Made by a program: the position numbers and the translations under genes
NCBI GenBank assembly: GCA_945884695.1
Contig: CAMCYO010000006.1
Coordinates: 1 to 64,000 of the forward strand
From: Streptomyces griseus
GTDB lineage: Bacteria > Actinomycetota > Actinomycetes > Nanopelagicales > Nanopelagicaceae
Length of the DNA stretch: 64,000 nt
Direction: 5' to 3'
Part shown: one piece after another, positions 38,990 through 49,727 of the stretch
Numbering within the stretch: position 1 is the first letter of the stretch
Layout: each line of letters opens with the position of its first letter
The notes under the pieces: generated by a model
Database searches by the model: none
The model's input: only the letters and a program-made list of their open reading frames with translations
What the model was told of the DNA's origin: nothing

Positions 38990-40104
38990 GTAACCGCGAG
39001 GAGATTGCCAAAGCTAAGCGCATCGTCGTCAAGATTGGCTCATCTTCCCTTACTGGTTCTGCCGGTTCTTTCCTAGATGAAAAATCAGTGAACGCACTCG
39101 TTGATTTAGTTGTTGGTGCCAGAGATCGTGGCGCAGAGGTAGCAGTTGTTTCCTCGGGTGCAATTGCTGCAGGTTTAGCGCCACTTGGCCTTAAAGTTCG
39201 TCCAAAAGATTTAGCAACTCAACAAGCTGCAGCCTCGGTTGGGCAAGGGTTATTGATTCACCGCTATACCGAATCCCTGGCTCGTCATCATGTAACAGCT
39301 TCTCAGGTTCTACTCACCACTCAAGACATTGTTCGACGCGAGCATTACCAAAATGCTCAACGCACCATTGATAAGTTACTTTCACTCGGTGTTGTTCCGA
39401 TTATTAACGAAAATGACAGCGTCGGCACGCAAGAGATTCGCTTCGGTGATAATGATCGACTAGCTGCCCTTGTTTCCATGCTCATCGGAGCAGATTTGCT
39501 CATACTTGTTTCAGATATTGACGCTCTCTACGACGCACCACCTTCAACACCAGGGGCTAAGCGGATTAGCAACGTCCACTCCTTAAAAGATATTGAAGAA
39601 TCAACACTGGGTGGATCCGGATCATCCGGAGTGGGTAGCGGAGGAATGGTTACTAAGGTTGAAGCTGCACGAATTGCAACGGGTGCAGGTATTGCCACAC
39701 TATTAACAACTCTTGCGCAAGCACCAGATGCGTTCGTTGGTAAAGACTTTGGAACCTATTTTCAAGCACAAAGTTCGAAAAACAATTCTCGAATGCTCTG
39801 GTTAGCACATGCCTCTACTCCACATGGTCGCTTGACACTTGATGATGGCGCAGTCACTGCAGTTTTGGAACGGGGAGTTTCACTTCTTCCAGCAGGTGTC
39901 ACTTCAGTTGAGGGCGAGTTCAGTGCAGGAGATGCCGTTGAGCTAGCATCAAAGGCCGGCAAAGTGATTGCGCGCGGATTAATAGCATTTGATTCTGCTG
40001 AGATTCCACAAATGTTGGGCCGTTCTACCAAAGAGCTAGCAAAAGAATTAGGGCCAGAGTATGAGCGTGAACTTGTACACCGAGATGACTTAGTTCTTCT
40101 CTAG
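38986..40104 (+). CDS. proB: Glutamate 5-kinase
   Basis: A 372-residue enzyme for the first step of proline synthesis, phosphorylating glutamate. The amino acid kinase domain has [45 protein letters not shown] and [15 protein letters not shown]. The C-terminal PUA domain spans about 275-372. The start is GTG at 38986, overlapping obg. Its last 15 bases overlap the convergent serine hydrolase. The next pathway gene, proA, lies beyond that hydrolase. Confidence 0.96.
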   Translation: MSNREEIAKAKRIVVKIGSSSLTGSAGSFLDEKSVNALVDLVVGARDRGAEVAVVSSGAIAAGLAPLGLKVRPKDLATQQAAASVGQGLLIHRYTESLARHHVTASQVLLTTQDIVRREHYQNAQRTIDKLLSLGVVPIINENDSVGTQEIRFGDNDRLAALVSMLIGADLLILVSDIDALYDAPPSTPGAKRISNVHSLKDIEESTLGGSGSSGVGSGGMVTKVEAARIATGAGIATLLTTLAQAPDAFVGKDFGTYFQAQSSKNNSRMLWLAHASTPHGRLTLDDGAVTAVLERGVSLLPAGVTSVEGEFSAGDAVELASKAGKVIARGLIAFDSAEIPQMLGRSTKELAKELGPEYERELVHRDDLVLL

Positions 40105-41259
40105 CGCCATATCGTGCAAGACCGAAGCAGTTAACTCTTCGAAGTTTCCATTATCGGTTGGCTCATCGCTGAGCTTCACAATGACAGTGTGAGAGCTTGG
40201 GTGAACAAAGATGTATTGGCCATGCAACCCCATCATCATCATGGAATCAGCGTATGGGTGCCAGAGTTGCGCGCTATAGCCCCATCCATGGTCCAGAGTC
40301 GTAACGGGATTTTCTAAACGTTTCATCCAGTTAGCGCTGATGACATTTGCAGTACCAATTTGACTAGCACCATTGTTGATAATCAACGAACCGATCCTTG
40401 CATAATCTCTGGCGGTTGCATTAAAGCAACAGAAAGTTTTCTCTAGACCTCCCACGTGGTCCACATTCCAATAAGCGCTATCTTCAGCCCCTGCTGGCTG
40501 CCAAACATTTTGGCTAAAGTAATTAGCAAGCCTCATACCCGTGACTTTTTTAATAATAAATCCAAGCATTTGCGTATCAATGCTTCGATATTCTGATTGG
40601 GTTCCGGGATCCCAACTCATCTTTCGGTTGTGTTCAAGGAAAAAGTTAAGATCAGTTGTTGCATACATCTGAGCAATAGCAACACCCCAACCAGAAGGAC
40701 CACTTGGATAATCATCCACCACGCCAACACCTGCTTGCATATCGAGTAAGGATTGCACTGTTACGTTGTCAAAATTTGTTCCCGTTTTATATTCGGGGAA
40801 GAACTTTACGAAAGTATCGGTTTCTTTAATTTTTCCCTTCTCAATCAATTGGCCGATCATAAGAGAGGTCATTGTTTTTGCAAGTGAATACGATGGAAGT
40901 TGCGTATGCTGCGTGACTCCCTTTTTGTACCACTCGTATGTAATAACGCCATCTCGAATTACGAGAAATACATTCGATTTTGTTTTAGTTAAGAACTCAT
41001 CAAAAGAAATCTCCTTGCCATCCCATTTCACTTGAGTGGGTATTACCTCTGTGCCCACGGCCCATGCTTTGGGCGATGTCGCTGGGGCAATAGTGTGCCA
41101 AGGCATGAGCGTTGGAGTTTTTGAAGCCGGTGCTAATCCCAGGCGAATTGCAGCGATGGGTTCTGGATAGTGAATAACTCGAGTAAAACTAAACAAGAAT
41201 AAGTAGATGACAAGCAGGCTAATGACGGTATTTCTTAGGATCTTCATTAATGTTCGCAC
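40090..41259 (-). CDS. Membrane-anchored serine hydrolase (class C beta-lactamase / NylB-like)
   Basis: A 389-residue protein with one N-terminal membrane helix (about 8-28), so the catalytic domain should face outward. The SxxK motif is SLAK (Ser125, Lys128), and the tyrosine motif lies in EYRSIDTQMLGFIIKK. The region DTQMLG and C-terminal HGQYIFVHPSSHTVIVKLS resemble 6-aminohexanoate-dimer hydrolase relatives of class C beta-lactamases. The natural substrate is unknown; a cell-wall or amide ester is plausible. The start is GTG at 41259, six bases after TACTAT and so leaderless; an ATG 12 bases later is an alternative. It splits proB from proA. Confidence 0.87.
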   Translation of the reverse strand: MRTLMKILRNTVISLLVIYLFLFSFTRVIHYPEPIAAIRLGLAPASKTPTLMPWHTIAPATSPKAWAVGTEVIPTQVKWDGKEISFDEFLTKTKSNVFLVIRDGVITYEWYKKGVTQHTQLPSYSLAKTMTSLMIGQLIEKGKIKETDTFVKFFPEYKTGTNFDNVTVQSLLDMQAGVGVVDDYPSGPSGWGVAIAQMYATTDLNFFLEHNRKMSWDPGTQSEYRSIDTQMLGFIIKKVTGMRLANYFSQNVWQPAGAEDSAYWNVDHVGGLEKTFCCFNATARDYARIGSLIINNGASQIGTANVISANWMKRLENPVTTLDHGWGYSAQLWHPYADSMMMMGLHGQYIFVHPSSHTVIVKLSDEPTDNGNFEELTASVLHDMALEKN

Positions 41260-41265
41260 GGCGAA

Positions 41266-41285
41266 ATAGTATCGCCAGATAGACT
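41266..41285. promoter_or_regulatory. Back-to-back leaderless -10 boxes (hydrolase and proA)
   Basis: In a 33-bp divergent spacer, TACTAT on the minus strand (41266-41271) is six bases before the hydrolase GTG. TAGACT on the plus strand (41280-41285) is seven bases before the proA ATG. Neither gene has a ribosome binding site. Confidence 0.5.
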
Positions 41286-41292
41286 TTCACTC

Positions 41293-42564
41293 ATGGATGC
41301 CAGCACTGCTCTGATCGCCGAACTTGCCGATAAGGCGCGTTTGGCTAGCAGAACTTTAACCACAGCCACAACTGCTGAACGCAAAGCCGCACTTTTATCG
41401 ATTGCCAAAGAGTTAGAAAATAGCCTCAGTAAAATACTTGATGCAAACACAGAAGATATGAGCCGCGCTAAAGCAGAAGATATGCATCCACAAATGCAAG
41501 ATCGCTTACTTCTAACGGCAGAGAGAATTTCCTCAATGGCCGATGGCGTTCGCCAGGTATCAGAACTTCCAGATCCGTTGGGCCGGGTCTTGCGTGAATC
41601 AACTCTGCCTAATGGGCTTCATCTCAAACAAGTCAGCGTTGCCTTTGGCGTTGTTGGAATGGTTTACGAAGCTCGTCCTAATGTGACCGTTGATGCTGCT
41701 GTTTTATTACTAATGTCAGGCAATACATCCTTGCTTCGTGGGTCCTCTTCTGCTTCATCTAGCAACAAAGTATTAGTTAACGTAATGAAAAGCGCTTTGG
41801 CTAAAACAAAAATTTCACCTGAAGTTATCCAACTGGTGCCATCAGAGGACCGTGAAAGTGTGCGTGCACTTTTACATGCACGTGGCAAAGTGGACTTAGT
41901 GATACCTAGAGGAAGCGCTGCATTAATCCGTATGGTTGTAGATGAGTCAACGGTTCCCACAATTGAGACCGGGGCTGGGGTGTGTCATGTTTATGTGGAT
42001 GAATTTGCTGATTTAGATATTGCACTTCCCATCATTATTAACTCCAAGACGCACCGCCCAAGTGTGTGTAATGCTGCCGAGACGCTATTAGTGCATACGA
42101 CGATTGCGGATACTTTCTTGCCCTTAGCCCTTAAAGCACTCGATGACGCTGACGTAATTTTGCATGTTGATACGAAAGTGCAAGAGATTGCAAAGTCCAT
42201 AGGCATCAATACATCTTTGGCGACAAATGAGAATTGGTGCACCGAATACGGTATTTTAGAGATGAATGTAGGTGTAGTTGATAGCGTTGATTCTGCAATC
42301 GATCACATTGCCAAATTCGGCACTAATCACACAGAAGCCATCGTTACCCAATCTCAAGTCAATGCAGATCGGTTTATTGCACTCAGCGATTGCGCGGCCG
42401 TTATGGTCAATGCGTCGACAAGATTTACCGATGGAGAACAGATGGGCTTTGGCGCTGAAATAGGAATCTCCAATCAGAAATTACATGCACGTGGCCCAAT
42501 GGGGCTAGAGGCAATGACTACGACCACATGGATAGTGACTGGAACGGGCCAAATTCGCCGTTAG
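41293..42564 (+). CDS. proA: Gamma-glutamyl phosphate reductase
   Basis: A 423-residue NADPH-dependent reductase making glutamate-5-semialdehyde from the ProB product. The aldehyde-dehydrogenase-like catalytic cysteine lies in the segment HRPSVCNAAETLLVH, and VPRGSAALIRMVVDESTVP and ETGAGVCHVYVDEFAD are family marks. It ends with MGLEAMTTTTWIVTGTGQIRR. TAGACT seven bases before the ATG suggests its own leaderless promoter, so proB and proA are separately transcribed here. Confidence 0.96.
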   Translation: MDASTALIAELADKARLASRTLTTATTAERKAALLSIAKELENSLSKILDANTEDMSRAKAEDMHPQMQDRLLLTAERISSMADGVRQVSELPDPLGRVLRESTLPNGLHLKQVSVAFGVVGMVYEARPNVTVDAAVLLLMSGNTSLLRGSSSASSSNKVLVNVMKSALAKTKISPEVIQLVPSEDRESVRALLHARGKVDLVIPRGSAALIRMVVDESTVPTIETGAGVCHVYVDEFADLDIALPIIINSKTHRPSVCNAAETLLVHTTIADTFLPLALKALDDADVILHVDTKVQEIAKSIGINTSLATNENWCTEYGILEMNVGVVDSVDSAIDHIAKFGTNHTEAIVTQSQVNADRFIALSDCAAVMVNASTRFTDGEQMGFGAEIGISNQKLHARGPMGLEAMTTTTWIVTGTGQIRR

Positions 42565-42576
42565 CAATTTGATAGA

Positions 42577-42582
42577 TAGACT
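42577..42582 (+). promoter_or_regulatory. -10 box of gatC, leaderless type
   Basis: TAGACT lies eight bases before the gatC ATG at 42591, with no ribosome binding site between. Confidence 0.4.
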
Positions 42583-42590
42583 GCGCACCT

Positions 42591-42890
42591 ATGAGCTCCC
42601 TATCTCGCGCTGATGTAGCAAACCTTGCAAGGTTGGCTCGAATTGATATGACAGACCAAGAATTAGATTCACTTGCAACGGAAATGGATCTCATTCTCGG
42701 AGCGGTTGCTCGAGTGCAAGAAGTTGCAACACCTGACATTGCGCCAACATCACACCCATTGCCTCTTCGCAATGTCACACGTCCAGATGTTGTTGAGCCA
42801 AGCTTGTCTCCTGCAGATGCGCTTTCTGGTGCGCCTGCAAGTGAAGATCAGCGCTTTCGTGTTCCTCAAATTTTGGGGGAGGAAGCATGA
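42591..42890 (+). CDS. gatC: Asp-tRNA(Asn)/Glu-tRNA(Gln) amidotransferase subunit C
   Basis: A 99-residue subunit that wraps GatA and GatB together. The N-terminal [33 protein letters not shown] and the C-terminal [29 protein letters not shown] are characteristic. It is coupled to gatA by ATGA overlap; gatC, gatA and gatB form one operon. Confidence 0.95.
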   Translation: MSSLSRADVANLARLARIDMTDQELDSLATEMDLILGAVARVQEVATPDIAPTSHPLPLRNVTRPDVVEPSLSPADALSGAPASEDQRFRVPQILGEEA

Positions 42891-44383
42891 TTACCCGCTC
42901 TGCACATGAGATGTCTTCTGCAATGGTTTCGGGTGAAATTACTTCCCAGGAGTTAACCAAAGCTCACCTTGATCGTATTAGCGCAGTTGATAAAGAAGTA
43001 CATGCATTTCTTCATGTTGACACAGAAGGTGCGATGTCTCAAGCGAAAGCAGTGGACGAAGCCCGAGCGCGTGGTGAAAAACTAGGACCCCTTGCAGGAG
43101 TTCCACTTGCGCTCAAAGATGTTCTCGTACAAAAAGGAATTCCAACAACCTGCGGTTCGAAAATACTTGAAGGTTGGCGCCCTCCATATGACGCAACTGT
43201 TGTTACGCGATTAAAGAACGCAGGCATAGTTATTTTAGGTAAAACAAATATGGATGAATTTGCAATGGGCTCATCTACTGAAAATTCTGCATACGGACCA
43301 ACTCATAACCCGTGGGATCTCTCTCGTATTCCTGGTGGCTCCGGTGGTGGATCATCTGCCTCCCTTGCCGCGTTTCAAGCACCTCTCGCAATCGGTACAG
43401 ATACTGGCGGCTCTATTCGCCAGCCTGCCGCGGTAACAGGAACTGTTGGAGTTAAACCAACATACGGTGGAGTTTCTCGCTACGGCCTTGTTGCATTTTC
43501 ATCAAGCTTGGATCAAGCAGGTCCATGTGCTCGCACCGTGTTAGATGCTGCCCTTCTTCATGAAGTAATTGCCGGCCACGACCCAAAGGATGCAACAAGT
43601 ATTGATTCACCTGTTCCACAAGTTGTTGCCGCTGCTCGTAGTGGCGATGTTAAAGGAATGAAGATTGGTGTTGTTAAGGAACTTAATGGCGATGGCTATC
43701 AAGCCGGAGTTCGTTCTCGTTTTGAAGAATCTCTTGAGCTTCTCGCAAAGGCAGGGGCGGAAATTGTTGAAGTGTCGTGCCCAAACTTTGAATACGCACT
43801 TGCCGCATACTATTTAATTGCCCCCAGTGAGTGCTCATCCAACTTAGCTCGCTTTGATGCAATGCGATATGGCTTGCGCGTTGGAGATAGCGATGGAGCC
43901 TCAGCAGAATCAGTCATGAATTTAACCCGCGAAGTGGGCTTCGGTCGCGAAGTGAAGCGCCGCATTATTCTTGGCACCTACGCTCTCTCTTCTGGTTATT
44001 TCGATGCGTATTACGGGAGCGCACAGAAAGTACGCACACTCATCATGCAAGATTTCACAAAAGCATTTACAAAAGCAGATGTCTTGGTATCTCCAACGTC
44101 GCCAACGACTGCATTTAAAATCGGCGAAAAAGCTAATGACCCACTTGCCATGTACCTCAATGACATTGCAACTATCCCCGTGAACATGGCCGGTATCGGT
44201 GGAATGAGCGTTCCTAGCGGTTTAGCGCCAGAGGATAATTTGCCCGTTGGTTTCCAAATCATGGCACCAGCTATGCAAGATCAAAGAATGTATTCAGTAG
44301 GTGCAAGCCTTGAAGCATCTTTGCTTTCGCAATGGGGTGCACCACTACTTTCAAAGATCCCAGCGTTGGCAGGTTCCAAATGA
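42887..44383 (+). CDS. gatA: Asp-tRNA(Asn)/Glu-tRNA(Gln) amidotransferase subunit A
   Basis: A 498-residue amidase that releases ammonia from glutamine for transamidation of mischarged tRNA. The amidase signature is [33 protein letters not shown], holding the Ser/cis-Ser pair. The catalytic lysine is in VPLALKDVL. Presence of GatCAB implies that Gln-tRNA, and perhaps Asn-tRNA, is made indirectly. It overlaps gatB (ATGA). Confidence 0.97.
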   Translation: MITRSAHEMSSAMVSGEITSQELTKAHLDRISAVDKEVHAFLHVDTEGAMSQAKAVDEARARGEKLGPLAGVPLALKDVLVQKGIPTTCGSKILEGWRPPYDATVVTRLKNAGIVILGKTNMDEFAMGSSTENSAYGPTHNPWDLSRIPGGSGGGSSASLAAFQAPLAIGTDTGGSIRQPAAVTGTVGVKPTYGGVSRYGLVAFSSSLDQAGPCARTVLDAALLHEVIAGHDPKDATSIDSPVPQVVAAARSGDVKGMKIGVVKELNGDGYQAGVRSRFEESLELLAKAGAEIVEVSCPNFEYALAAYYLIAPSECSSNLARFDAMRYGLRVGDSDGASAESVMNLTREVGFGREVKRRIILGTYALSSGYFDAYYGSAQKVRTLIMQDFTKAFTKADVLVSPTSPTTAFKIGEKANDPLAMYLNDIATIPVNMAGIGGMSVPSGLAPEDNLPVGFQIMAPAMQDQRMYSVGASLEASLLSQWGAPLLSKIPALAGSK

Positions 44384-45888
44384 GTCTGACTTACGATGAC
44401 GTTATAGCAAAGTATGAACCAGTACTTGGTCTTGAGGTACACGTTGAACTCAACACCAATTCAAAAATGTTCTGCTCATGCGCCACTGTCTTTGGGGGAG
44501 AGCCAAACACCCAGACATGTCCTGTCTGTTTAGGTATGCCAGGTGCCCTGCCTGTCGTGAATGAAAAGGCTATTGAGTCAACGATTCTTATTGGACTAGC
44601 TCTTAACTGTTCTATTGCTCCCTTTAGTCGTTTCTCACGTAAGAACTATTTCTATCCAGATATGCCAAAGAATTTCCAGATATCTCAATACGACGAGCCC
44701 ATCTGCGTCAATGGTTACGTTGATGTTGAAATTGAAACAGATGGAGGACAGAAAACTTTCCGTGTTGAAATTGAGCGCGTACACATGGAAGAAGACACGG
44801 GTAAGTCATTACACGTTGGTGGTGCCACTGGTCGAATTCACGGCGCGGACTACTCACTACTTGATTACAACCGCGCTGGTATCCCTCTCGTTGAAATTGT
44901 TACAAAAATTGTTCCGGGCACTGGTCGTTATGCACCAGAAGTTGCAAAGGCATATGTTGCAGAACTTCGGGATATTTTGCGCTCACTTGGTGTGAGCGAT
45001 GTACGTATGGAACAAGGCTCCCTTCGTTGCGATGCCAACGTTTCCTTGCGTTTGATTGGCGCAACAACCTTAGGTACTCGTAGCGAGACCAAAAACGTTA
45101 ACTCTCTTCGCTCGGTAGAGCGTGCAGTACGAGGTGAAATGATTCGCCATGCAGAGCGCCTCAATAATGGAGAACGAGTAGTTCAAGAAACTCGTCACTT
45201 TCAAGAAGACACTGGTTTAACTCGTTCTGGTCGTTCCAAAGAACAAGCCGAGGACTACCGCTATTTCCCAGAACCCGATTTAGTTCCTGTTGCACCTGAT
45301 GCACGGTGGATCGAGAAGTTGCGCGCGACGCTGCCTGAACAACCAACTCTGCGCCGCAAGCGCTTGCAAATCGAGTGGGCTGTTCCTGACAAAGAGATGA
45401 ACGCGATGATTAACGCTGATGCGCTTGATATTGTCGAGGCCACAGTAAAATTTGGCGCAGATCCCACTCGTGCACGCGGTTGGTGGCTTGGCGAAATCTC
45501 GCGTATTGCTAATGAAAAGGCTGTAGCAGTTACGGAGTTAACAATTACGCCCAATGATGTTGCTCAGATTGTTGCACTCGTTGCACAAGGAGAGTTGACC
45601 GATAAATTGGCTCGCCAAGTTGTTGAAGGCGTCATTGCTGGTGAAGGGAACCCGCAACAAGTTATTGATGCACGTGGGTTAAAAGTTGTCTCCGATGAAT
45701 CAGCACTGATGGCTGCAATTGAGCGCGCTATTGCAGCCCAACCTGAAACAGCGGAGAAGATTCGAAACGGTCACATTCCTGCAGCTGGTGCGTTAATCGG
45801 TGCAGTTATGAAAGATACAAAAGGTCAAGCAGATGCTGCGCGAGTTCGTGAATTACTGCTTGCACACTTAGGGCAACCAACTACTTAA
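44380..45888 (+). CDS. gatB: Asp-tRNA(Asn)/Glu-tRNA(Gln) amidotransferase subunit B
   Basis: A 502-residue subunit that binds and activates the mischarged tRNA. Signatures are [57 protein letters not shown] and [14 protein letters not shown]. The C-terminal YqeY-like tail domain is complete. I chose the ATG at 44380 because it overlaps the gatA stop. Its TAA stop shares TTAA with the stop of the convergent secreted-protein gene. Confidence 0.97.
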   Translation: MSLTYDDVIAKYEPVLGLEVHVELNTNSKMFCSCATVFGGEPNTQTCPVCLGMPGALPVVNEKAIESTILIGLALNCSIAPFSRFSRKNYFYPDMPKNFQISQYDEPICVNGYVDVEIETDGGQKTFRVEIERVHMEEDTGKSLHVGGATGRIHGADYSLLDYNRAGIPLVEIVTKIVPGTGRYAPEVAKAYVAELRDILRSLGVSDVRMEQGSLRCDANVSLRLIGATTLGTRSETKNVNSLRSVERAVRGEMIRHAERLNNGERVVQETRHFQEDTGLTRSGRSKEQAEDYRYFPEPDLVPVAPDARWIEKLRATLPEQPTLRRKRLQIEWAVPDKEMNAMINADALDIVEATVKFGADPTRARGWWLGEISRIANEKAVAVTELTITPNDVAQIVALVAQGELTDKLARQVVEGVIAGEGNPQQVIDARGLKVVSDESALMAAIERAIAAQPETAEKIRNGHIPAAGALIGAVMKDTKGQADAARVRELLLAHLGQPTT

Positions 45889-48800
45889 GAGGTAACCGTA
45901 AAGCCTGAGAAGTAGAAGTCTCCACCAAATGCATTCTCAACATATATCGGACCACTTGTAGCGCCACCTTGGATCGTGGCAGATATCGATGTCGGACTGA
46001 GCCCTGTAAATGAAGCCATGTCTTCTCTATTAATTTGGACAACGGTGACACCGTTAAAACCAGTTCCTGAAATTGTAATCACCGTTCCCACTGGCCCTGA
46101 TGCAAGAGAAATTCCACTGATGCTCGGGGCTGATCCTGCAACAACGCTCCAAGGTGTGCCACCGCCGGTAAGGACAATGGTGTGTGAACCAGCGTCACCG
46201 TAAGACTGTGTTGTGTAGGACAGATAAGTGTAGAAATTTATTGTCCCACTTGCTGTCGCAACTAGATAGTTTGTTGTTGCAGCTTTCGTTGCAGTAACAA
46301 GACATGTTCCGGCAGATGCCACAGAGAGAGTTGTGTTATCTGTTCCAGAAAGCGTGCAACTCGTTGCAGTTCCACCGCTATCAAGCGCAAATGACACTGT
46401 GCCAGTATCAGAACCCCCTGTTGTGTAGAGAGTGATTGTTGTGGGGTTAGCGCTAAAGACTGCCTGAAGTGAGGCAACACTCAGCGCGCCCTGTGATGCC
46501 TTATTAATTGTTAACGAACCTGCAACATATACAACAGCTTGGTAATTTGATGTTGAACCTGATCCTGTAAAAGTAACTGCAGAGGGAGTAATGGAATAGG
46601 TGCCTGCATTTGTTGGTTTGGTGGCCGATGGACCATAACCTGGTAAAGAAGAGACAGTCACGCTAAATGCTCGTATGGGCCAATAGGGAGTTGCTTGCCC
46701 CTTGTTTTGATTTCCGATTCCGGCGCCGGGAACCAAAGATGAAGCAATCCAATTGGCAGTTTCGGTGGAACCCGCGTAAAGATAATTTGCTTCATTGCCA
46801 ACTAAACCAATAGTAGGCATGTTGTAATACATATAAATTTGTTCCCCGGAGGATGGTAAGAACCAGTCGGAGTAACCACCCAAAGTTAAATGGCTGGCTT
46901 CATAGCCCGCACCACCGGAGCAGTTATTGGAAATAATTGAGGTATTTGAAGCACCGGTGCCGACCGCACTTCCATTTGCAAAGATTTCTGTTGTGTAAGG
47001 AGCGCTGCCACCTTCGCACCAGTTATATTCCGTCTTATCAACGGGTGCAGGTGCAGCCTCCAAGTAAGTTCCTCCGGTACTAATGCCAGAGGCAACATCA
47101 ATAACGGTATCGGAAACATAGAAAACTTTTCCACCCGCCGGTCCTGTATCTCCAACGATACATGGGCCACCTTGGGCACAAGTTGCAACAGTGGGTGCAC
47201 TGTATGTGTATGTAACACCACTGATCGTATTAACCGGCGAGAGTCCAGTAGTTGTATATGTTGGAGTAAAAATTGCAGTGCTTCCGGTGTAGGTGAGAGT
47301 TGAAGGATTTCCCGCAGTAATAGTTAAAGTGTCGGCCTTGCTTACTGTGAGTGTGATTGAATATGTTGCATTTGCGCCTAGGGTGTCTGTTGCCGTTAAA
47401 GTTTCGTAATAGGTAGAAGCCGCTACGGTGTTGGAAACATTGAGAACTGCTTGATTTGCGGTCGTTGTATCGATTGTAATTCCCGCGTTACTCGTTCCCG
47501 TAAGAATAAATGTTTTAGTTCCCGTGCCTTGAGTCGCCGTGACAGTATCGGAGGCAGCTCGACCGTAGGTAGCAGAAAGAGTCTGGGTAGTTCCTGCTAA
47601 AGAGATCGCATCATTTTTAACAATTGAGTCGTCGGCACTACTTGGCGCGCTTTCTACATTTGATGCAGAATCTGTGGCTCGGGTATATATGTAATACGTC
47701 GTATTAGTAGCAGGAATTGTGCATGTAATCGTTCCAGAAGTTGCAGCTGAGGTGACACTTCCGCATAGCGATGGGCTAGTAAGTGCGGGGCTGGTGCTGT
47801 AATACGTGGCAACTGAGGTAATTGTTCCCGAATCTGAAGCAACATACCCCACAGAGACAGATGTTGTGTTGGTGTACAAGGCAGTTATCGTGCCAACAGA
47901 TGTTGGTGCCACGGTATCTGTCGCAGTTTCAGTAAAAGTTATATTTGATACATACGTTGTTGAGGCCGTTAACGTATTACTTCCAGGACTTGGTCCCAAA
48001 GTCCAAGCAGGAGAGGTGGCAATTCCGCTGGTATTTGTATAAACAATTCCAGAGCTAGCCAAACTTCCGCCACCAGTTGCAATTGCAAATGTAACAGTGG
48101 CAGATTCGACAGCAACCCCACGATCATCTACAACTAAAACGGCAGGGGCTGTTGCAACTTGCGATGCTGGTGCTGCAGACTGATTATTTCCAGCGTTAAC
48201 TGTAATAATAGAAGGTACATTTGCTCTTATTCCGTAGAGATCAGATAAATAAGCTTCCATTACTTTGACTTCTGGTGCCGTCAAGATGCGGTTATAGCTA
48301 ATGACTGCAGCAATTTGAAATCTTGATGTTTCTAAGGGGTAAATTCCGCCATTAATGATTAAACCGTGCTCTACTGAATCAGCTGTGTTGGTGGTTGAGG
48401 TTGACGGTCCGGCGCTACTATAGGACTTATATACGCTCGAACGATATGTTGGACTTGCAACATCTGAGCTGAGAACCCATTGATTTTGGTGTCTGTCAAC
48501 ACTAGAGCTAGTTTTCCATCCATCGTGGTAAGCAACTCCAGAAAAACCAGCCCAGAAACCCGAAAGCCAGTTACCGACCTTAGAGGTAAAAATTCGAGAT
48601 CGTCCAACGGAACTGTTAGTGGCACCATTGGAATAGTTTGTTGATGTTGCTGGGTTATACCTGGCTACAGAAAAAAAAGTATACGCTGCGGGAAGTGCGG
48701 CCATTCCGAAATCAATGGTGTCCGTTTTTACTCCCTCCACGGCCTCAAATGATTGAGTATTTCCAAAAGAATTCGCGCTGATACTGACTTTTGTTGGCGC

Positions 48801-49007
48801 ACCCGCTGTTGCTGTGGCATCTCCAGATCCACCGGATGCGGAGTTAGTCCAAACTTTTGTTGATGCGTTGTAATTGTCTGCCGTGAAATTTGCGAGCAAT
48901 CCGCTAGTGACGGGCAAAACGGCGGCCGAAGAAACTGGCACTGAGATCGTTAGCATTGCAACTAAAAGCACTGTGACAAGTGAGAATCGCTGAATCAATC
49001 TTTTCAT
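45885..49007 (-). CDS. Large secreted multidomain protein (LamG-like, Ig-like, MBG, DUF1566-like, IPT/TIG)
   Basis: A 1040-residue extracellular protein with a signal peptide (about 1-28, ending SSA). I read the domains in order as follows: a LamG/concanavalin-like region (about 30-265); a Big-1-like Ig domain (about 268-362, [26 protein letters not shown]); fibronectin- and cadherin-like strands (about 362-560); an MBG-type domain; and an IPT/TIG domain at the end (about 950-1040, [19 protein letters not shown]). The MBG domain appears split by a DUF1566/Lcl-like insert (about 608-780, [37 protein letters not shown]). It is translationally coupled (ATGA) to the upstream 208-residue gene. An adhesin or surface role is inferred; no sorting motif is seen. 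Confidence 0.8.
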   Translation of the reverse strand: MKRLIQRFSLVTVLLVAMLTISVPVSSAAVLPVTSGLLANFTADNYNASTKVWTNSASGGSGDATATAGAPTKVSISANSFGNTQSFEAVEGVKTDTIDFGMAALPAAYTFFSVARYNPATSTNYSNGATNSSVGRSRIFTSKVGNWLSGFWAGFSGVAYHDGWKTSSSVDRHQNQWVLSSDVASPTYRSSVYKSYSSAGPSTSTTNTADSVEHGLIINGGIYPLETSRFQIAAVISYNRILTAPEVKVMEAYLSDLYGIRANVPSIITVNAGNNQSAAPASQVATAPAVLVVDDRGVAVESATVTFAIATGGGSLASSGIVYTNTSGIATSPAWTLGPSPGSNTLTASTTYVSNITFTETATDTVAPTSVGTITALYTNTTSVSVGYVASDSGTITSVATYYSTSPALTSPSLCGSVTSAATSGTITCTIPATNTTYYIYTRATDSASNVESAPSSADDSIVKNDAISLAGTTQTLSATYGRAASDTVTATQGTGTKTFILTGTSNAGITIDTTTANQAVLNVSNTVAASTYYETLTATDTLGANATYSITLTVSKADTLTITAGNPSTLTYTGSTAIFTPTYTTTGLSPVNTISGVTYTYSAPTVATCAQGGPCIVGDTGPAGGKVFYVSDTVIDVASGISTGGTYLEAAPAPVDKTEYNWCEGGSAPYTTEIFANGSAVGTGASNTSIISNNCSGGAGYEASHLTLGGYSDWFLPSSGEQIYMYYNMPTIGLVGNEANYLYAGSTETANWIASSLVPGAGIGNQNKGQATPYWPIRAFSVTVSSLPGYGPSATKPTNAGTYSITPSAVTFTGSGSTSNYQAVVYVAGSLTINKASQGALSVASLQAVFSANPTTITLYTTGGSDTGTVSFALDSGGTATSCTLSGTDNTTLSVASAGTCLVTATKAATTNYLVATASGTINFYTYLSYTTQSYGDAGSHTIVLTGGGTPWSVVAGSAPSISGISLASGPVGTVITISGTGFNGVTVVQINREDMASFTGLSPTSISATIQGGATSGPIYVENAFGGDFYFSGFTVTS

Positions 49008-49630
49008 CCTGTAAGAGCACTTTCGAGTGTCACTCCAGTTACATCTGACATAAGGGCAAGTGGATTTGTGAATGCCAGCGTATACACAGCTGTTGAAGAC
49101 TTATATGACACATATTCATAAGCATCGAAGTAGCCGATGTTTGCGCCGTAACCATTAATAATTGTTAGCGCATTGGCCGGTGTTGTTGCCTTATTGCTAT
49201 TGACGCTAACAAGTGCCCGGTCAACTGAGAGCGATCCAGAGTCAGTAAAAAGCGGTAGTGGGTTCGCGCTAGATGTGGAACGTAGCTGAATTTTGAGATT
49301 TTTACCTGCGCATTGTTTGGTGTCCAAGCCATAAAATTGGATGTTTTTAACTCGTGATTGATTGACATAGGGAGTGCCACCAATGCTTGTACCCGAGTAC
49401 GTGGCAGCCGTTGGCGTGAGCTGGATTCCTATGAAAGTGTCGCAGGCAGTTATTTGAAAGATTCCTTGACCGAATTCAGTTGTGTTGTTTCCATTAAGCG
49501 AAATAGTTTGAGCCAAAACTGTGGAAAGTGCGACGTAAGCAAGAAGAGCGAGGCCCAGATACATCTTTACCGTAGGGCGAAAAGGCCTCTTCTCTGAGGC
49601 ATCCTCATCATCTACCGGGTGCTTACGCAA
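49004..49630 (-). CDS. Secreted or membrane-anchored hypothetical protein
   Basis: A 208-residue protein with a charged cytoplasmic N-terminus and one membrane helix (about 23-41). The outer beta-rich domain begins ISLNGNNTTEFGQGIFQITACD and carries a second cysteine in TKQCAGKNLKI. I know no named domain. Similar short proteins with an EFGQG...TACD start seem to recur in aquatic actinobacteria, but I cannot verify this here. The start is TTG at 49630, fixed by AAGGAG seven bases upstream. It is the first gene of a two-gene operon with the 1040-residue protein, so they probably act together at the cell surface. Confidence 0.72.
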   Translation of the reverse strand: MRKHPVDDEDASEKRPFRPTVKMYLGLALLAYVALSTVLAQTISLNGNNTTEFGQGIFQITACDTFIGIQLTPTAATYSGTSIGGTPYVNQSRVKNIQFYGLDTKQCAGKNLKIQLRSTSSANPLPLFTDSGSLSVDRALVSVNSNKATTPANALTIINGYGANIGYFDAYEYVSYKSSTAVYTLAFTNPLALMSDVTGVTLESALTG

Positions 49631-49659
49631 GGTTTACTCCTTGGTTGATTGAAGTGGCA

Positions 49660-49665
49660 AGTCTA
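49660..49665 (-). promoter_or_regulatory. -10 box of the two-gene secreted operon
   Basis: TAGACT on the minus strand, about 29 bases before the TTG start and upstream of its AAGGAG site. This transcript should therefore carry a short leader, unlike most TAGACT genes here. Confidence 0.4.
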
Positions 49666-49680
49666 CCTGAAGAGGAAAAG

Positions 49681-49713
49681 GCAAACGGGGCGCTGGAATA
49701 GCGCCCCGTTTGC
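49681..49713 (-). terminator. Intrinsic terminator after the MFS exporter
   Basis: A perfect 14-bp stem (49681-49694 with 49700-49713) closes on a five-base loop. On the minus strand it runs into CCTTTTCC. It lies 15 bases after the exporter stop and insulates the secreted operon from it. Confidence 0.85.
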
Positions 49714-49727
49714 TTTAACGACATTGC

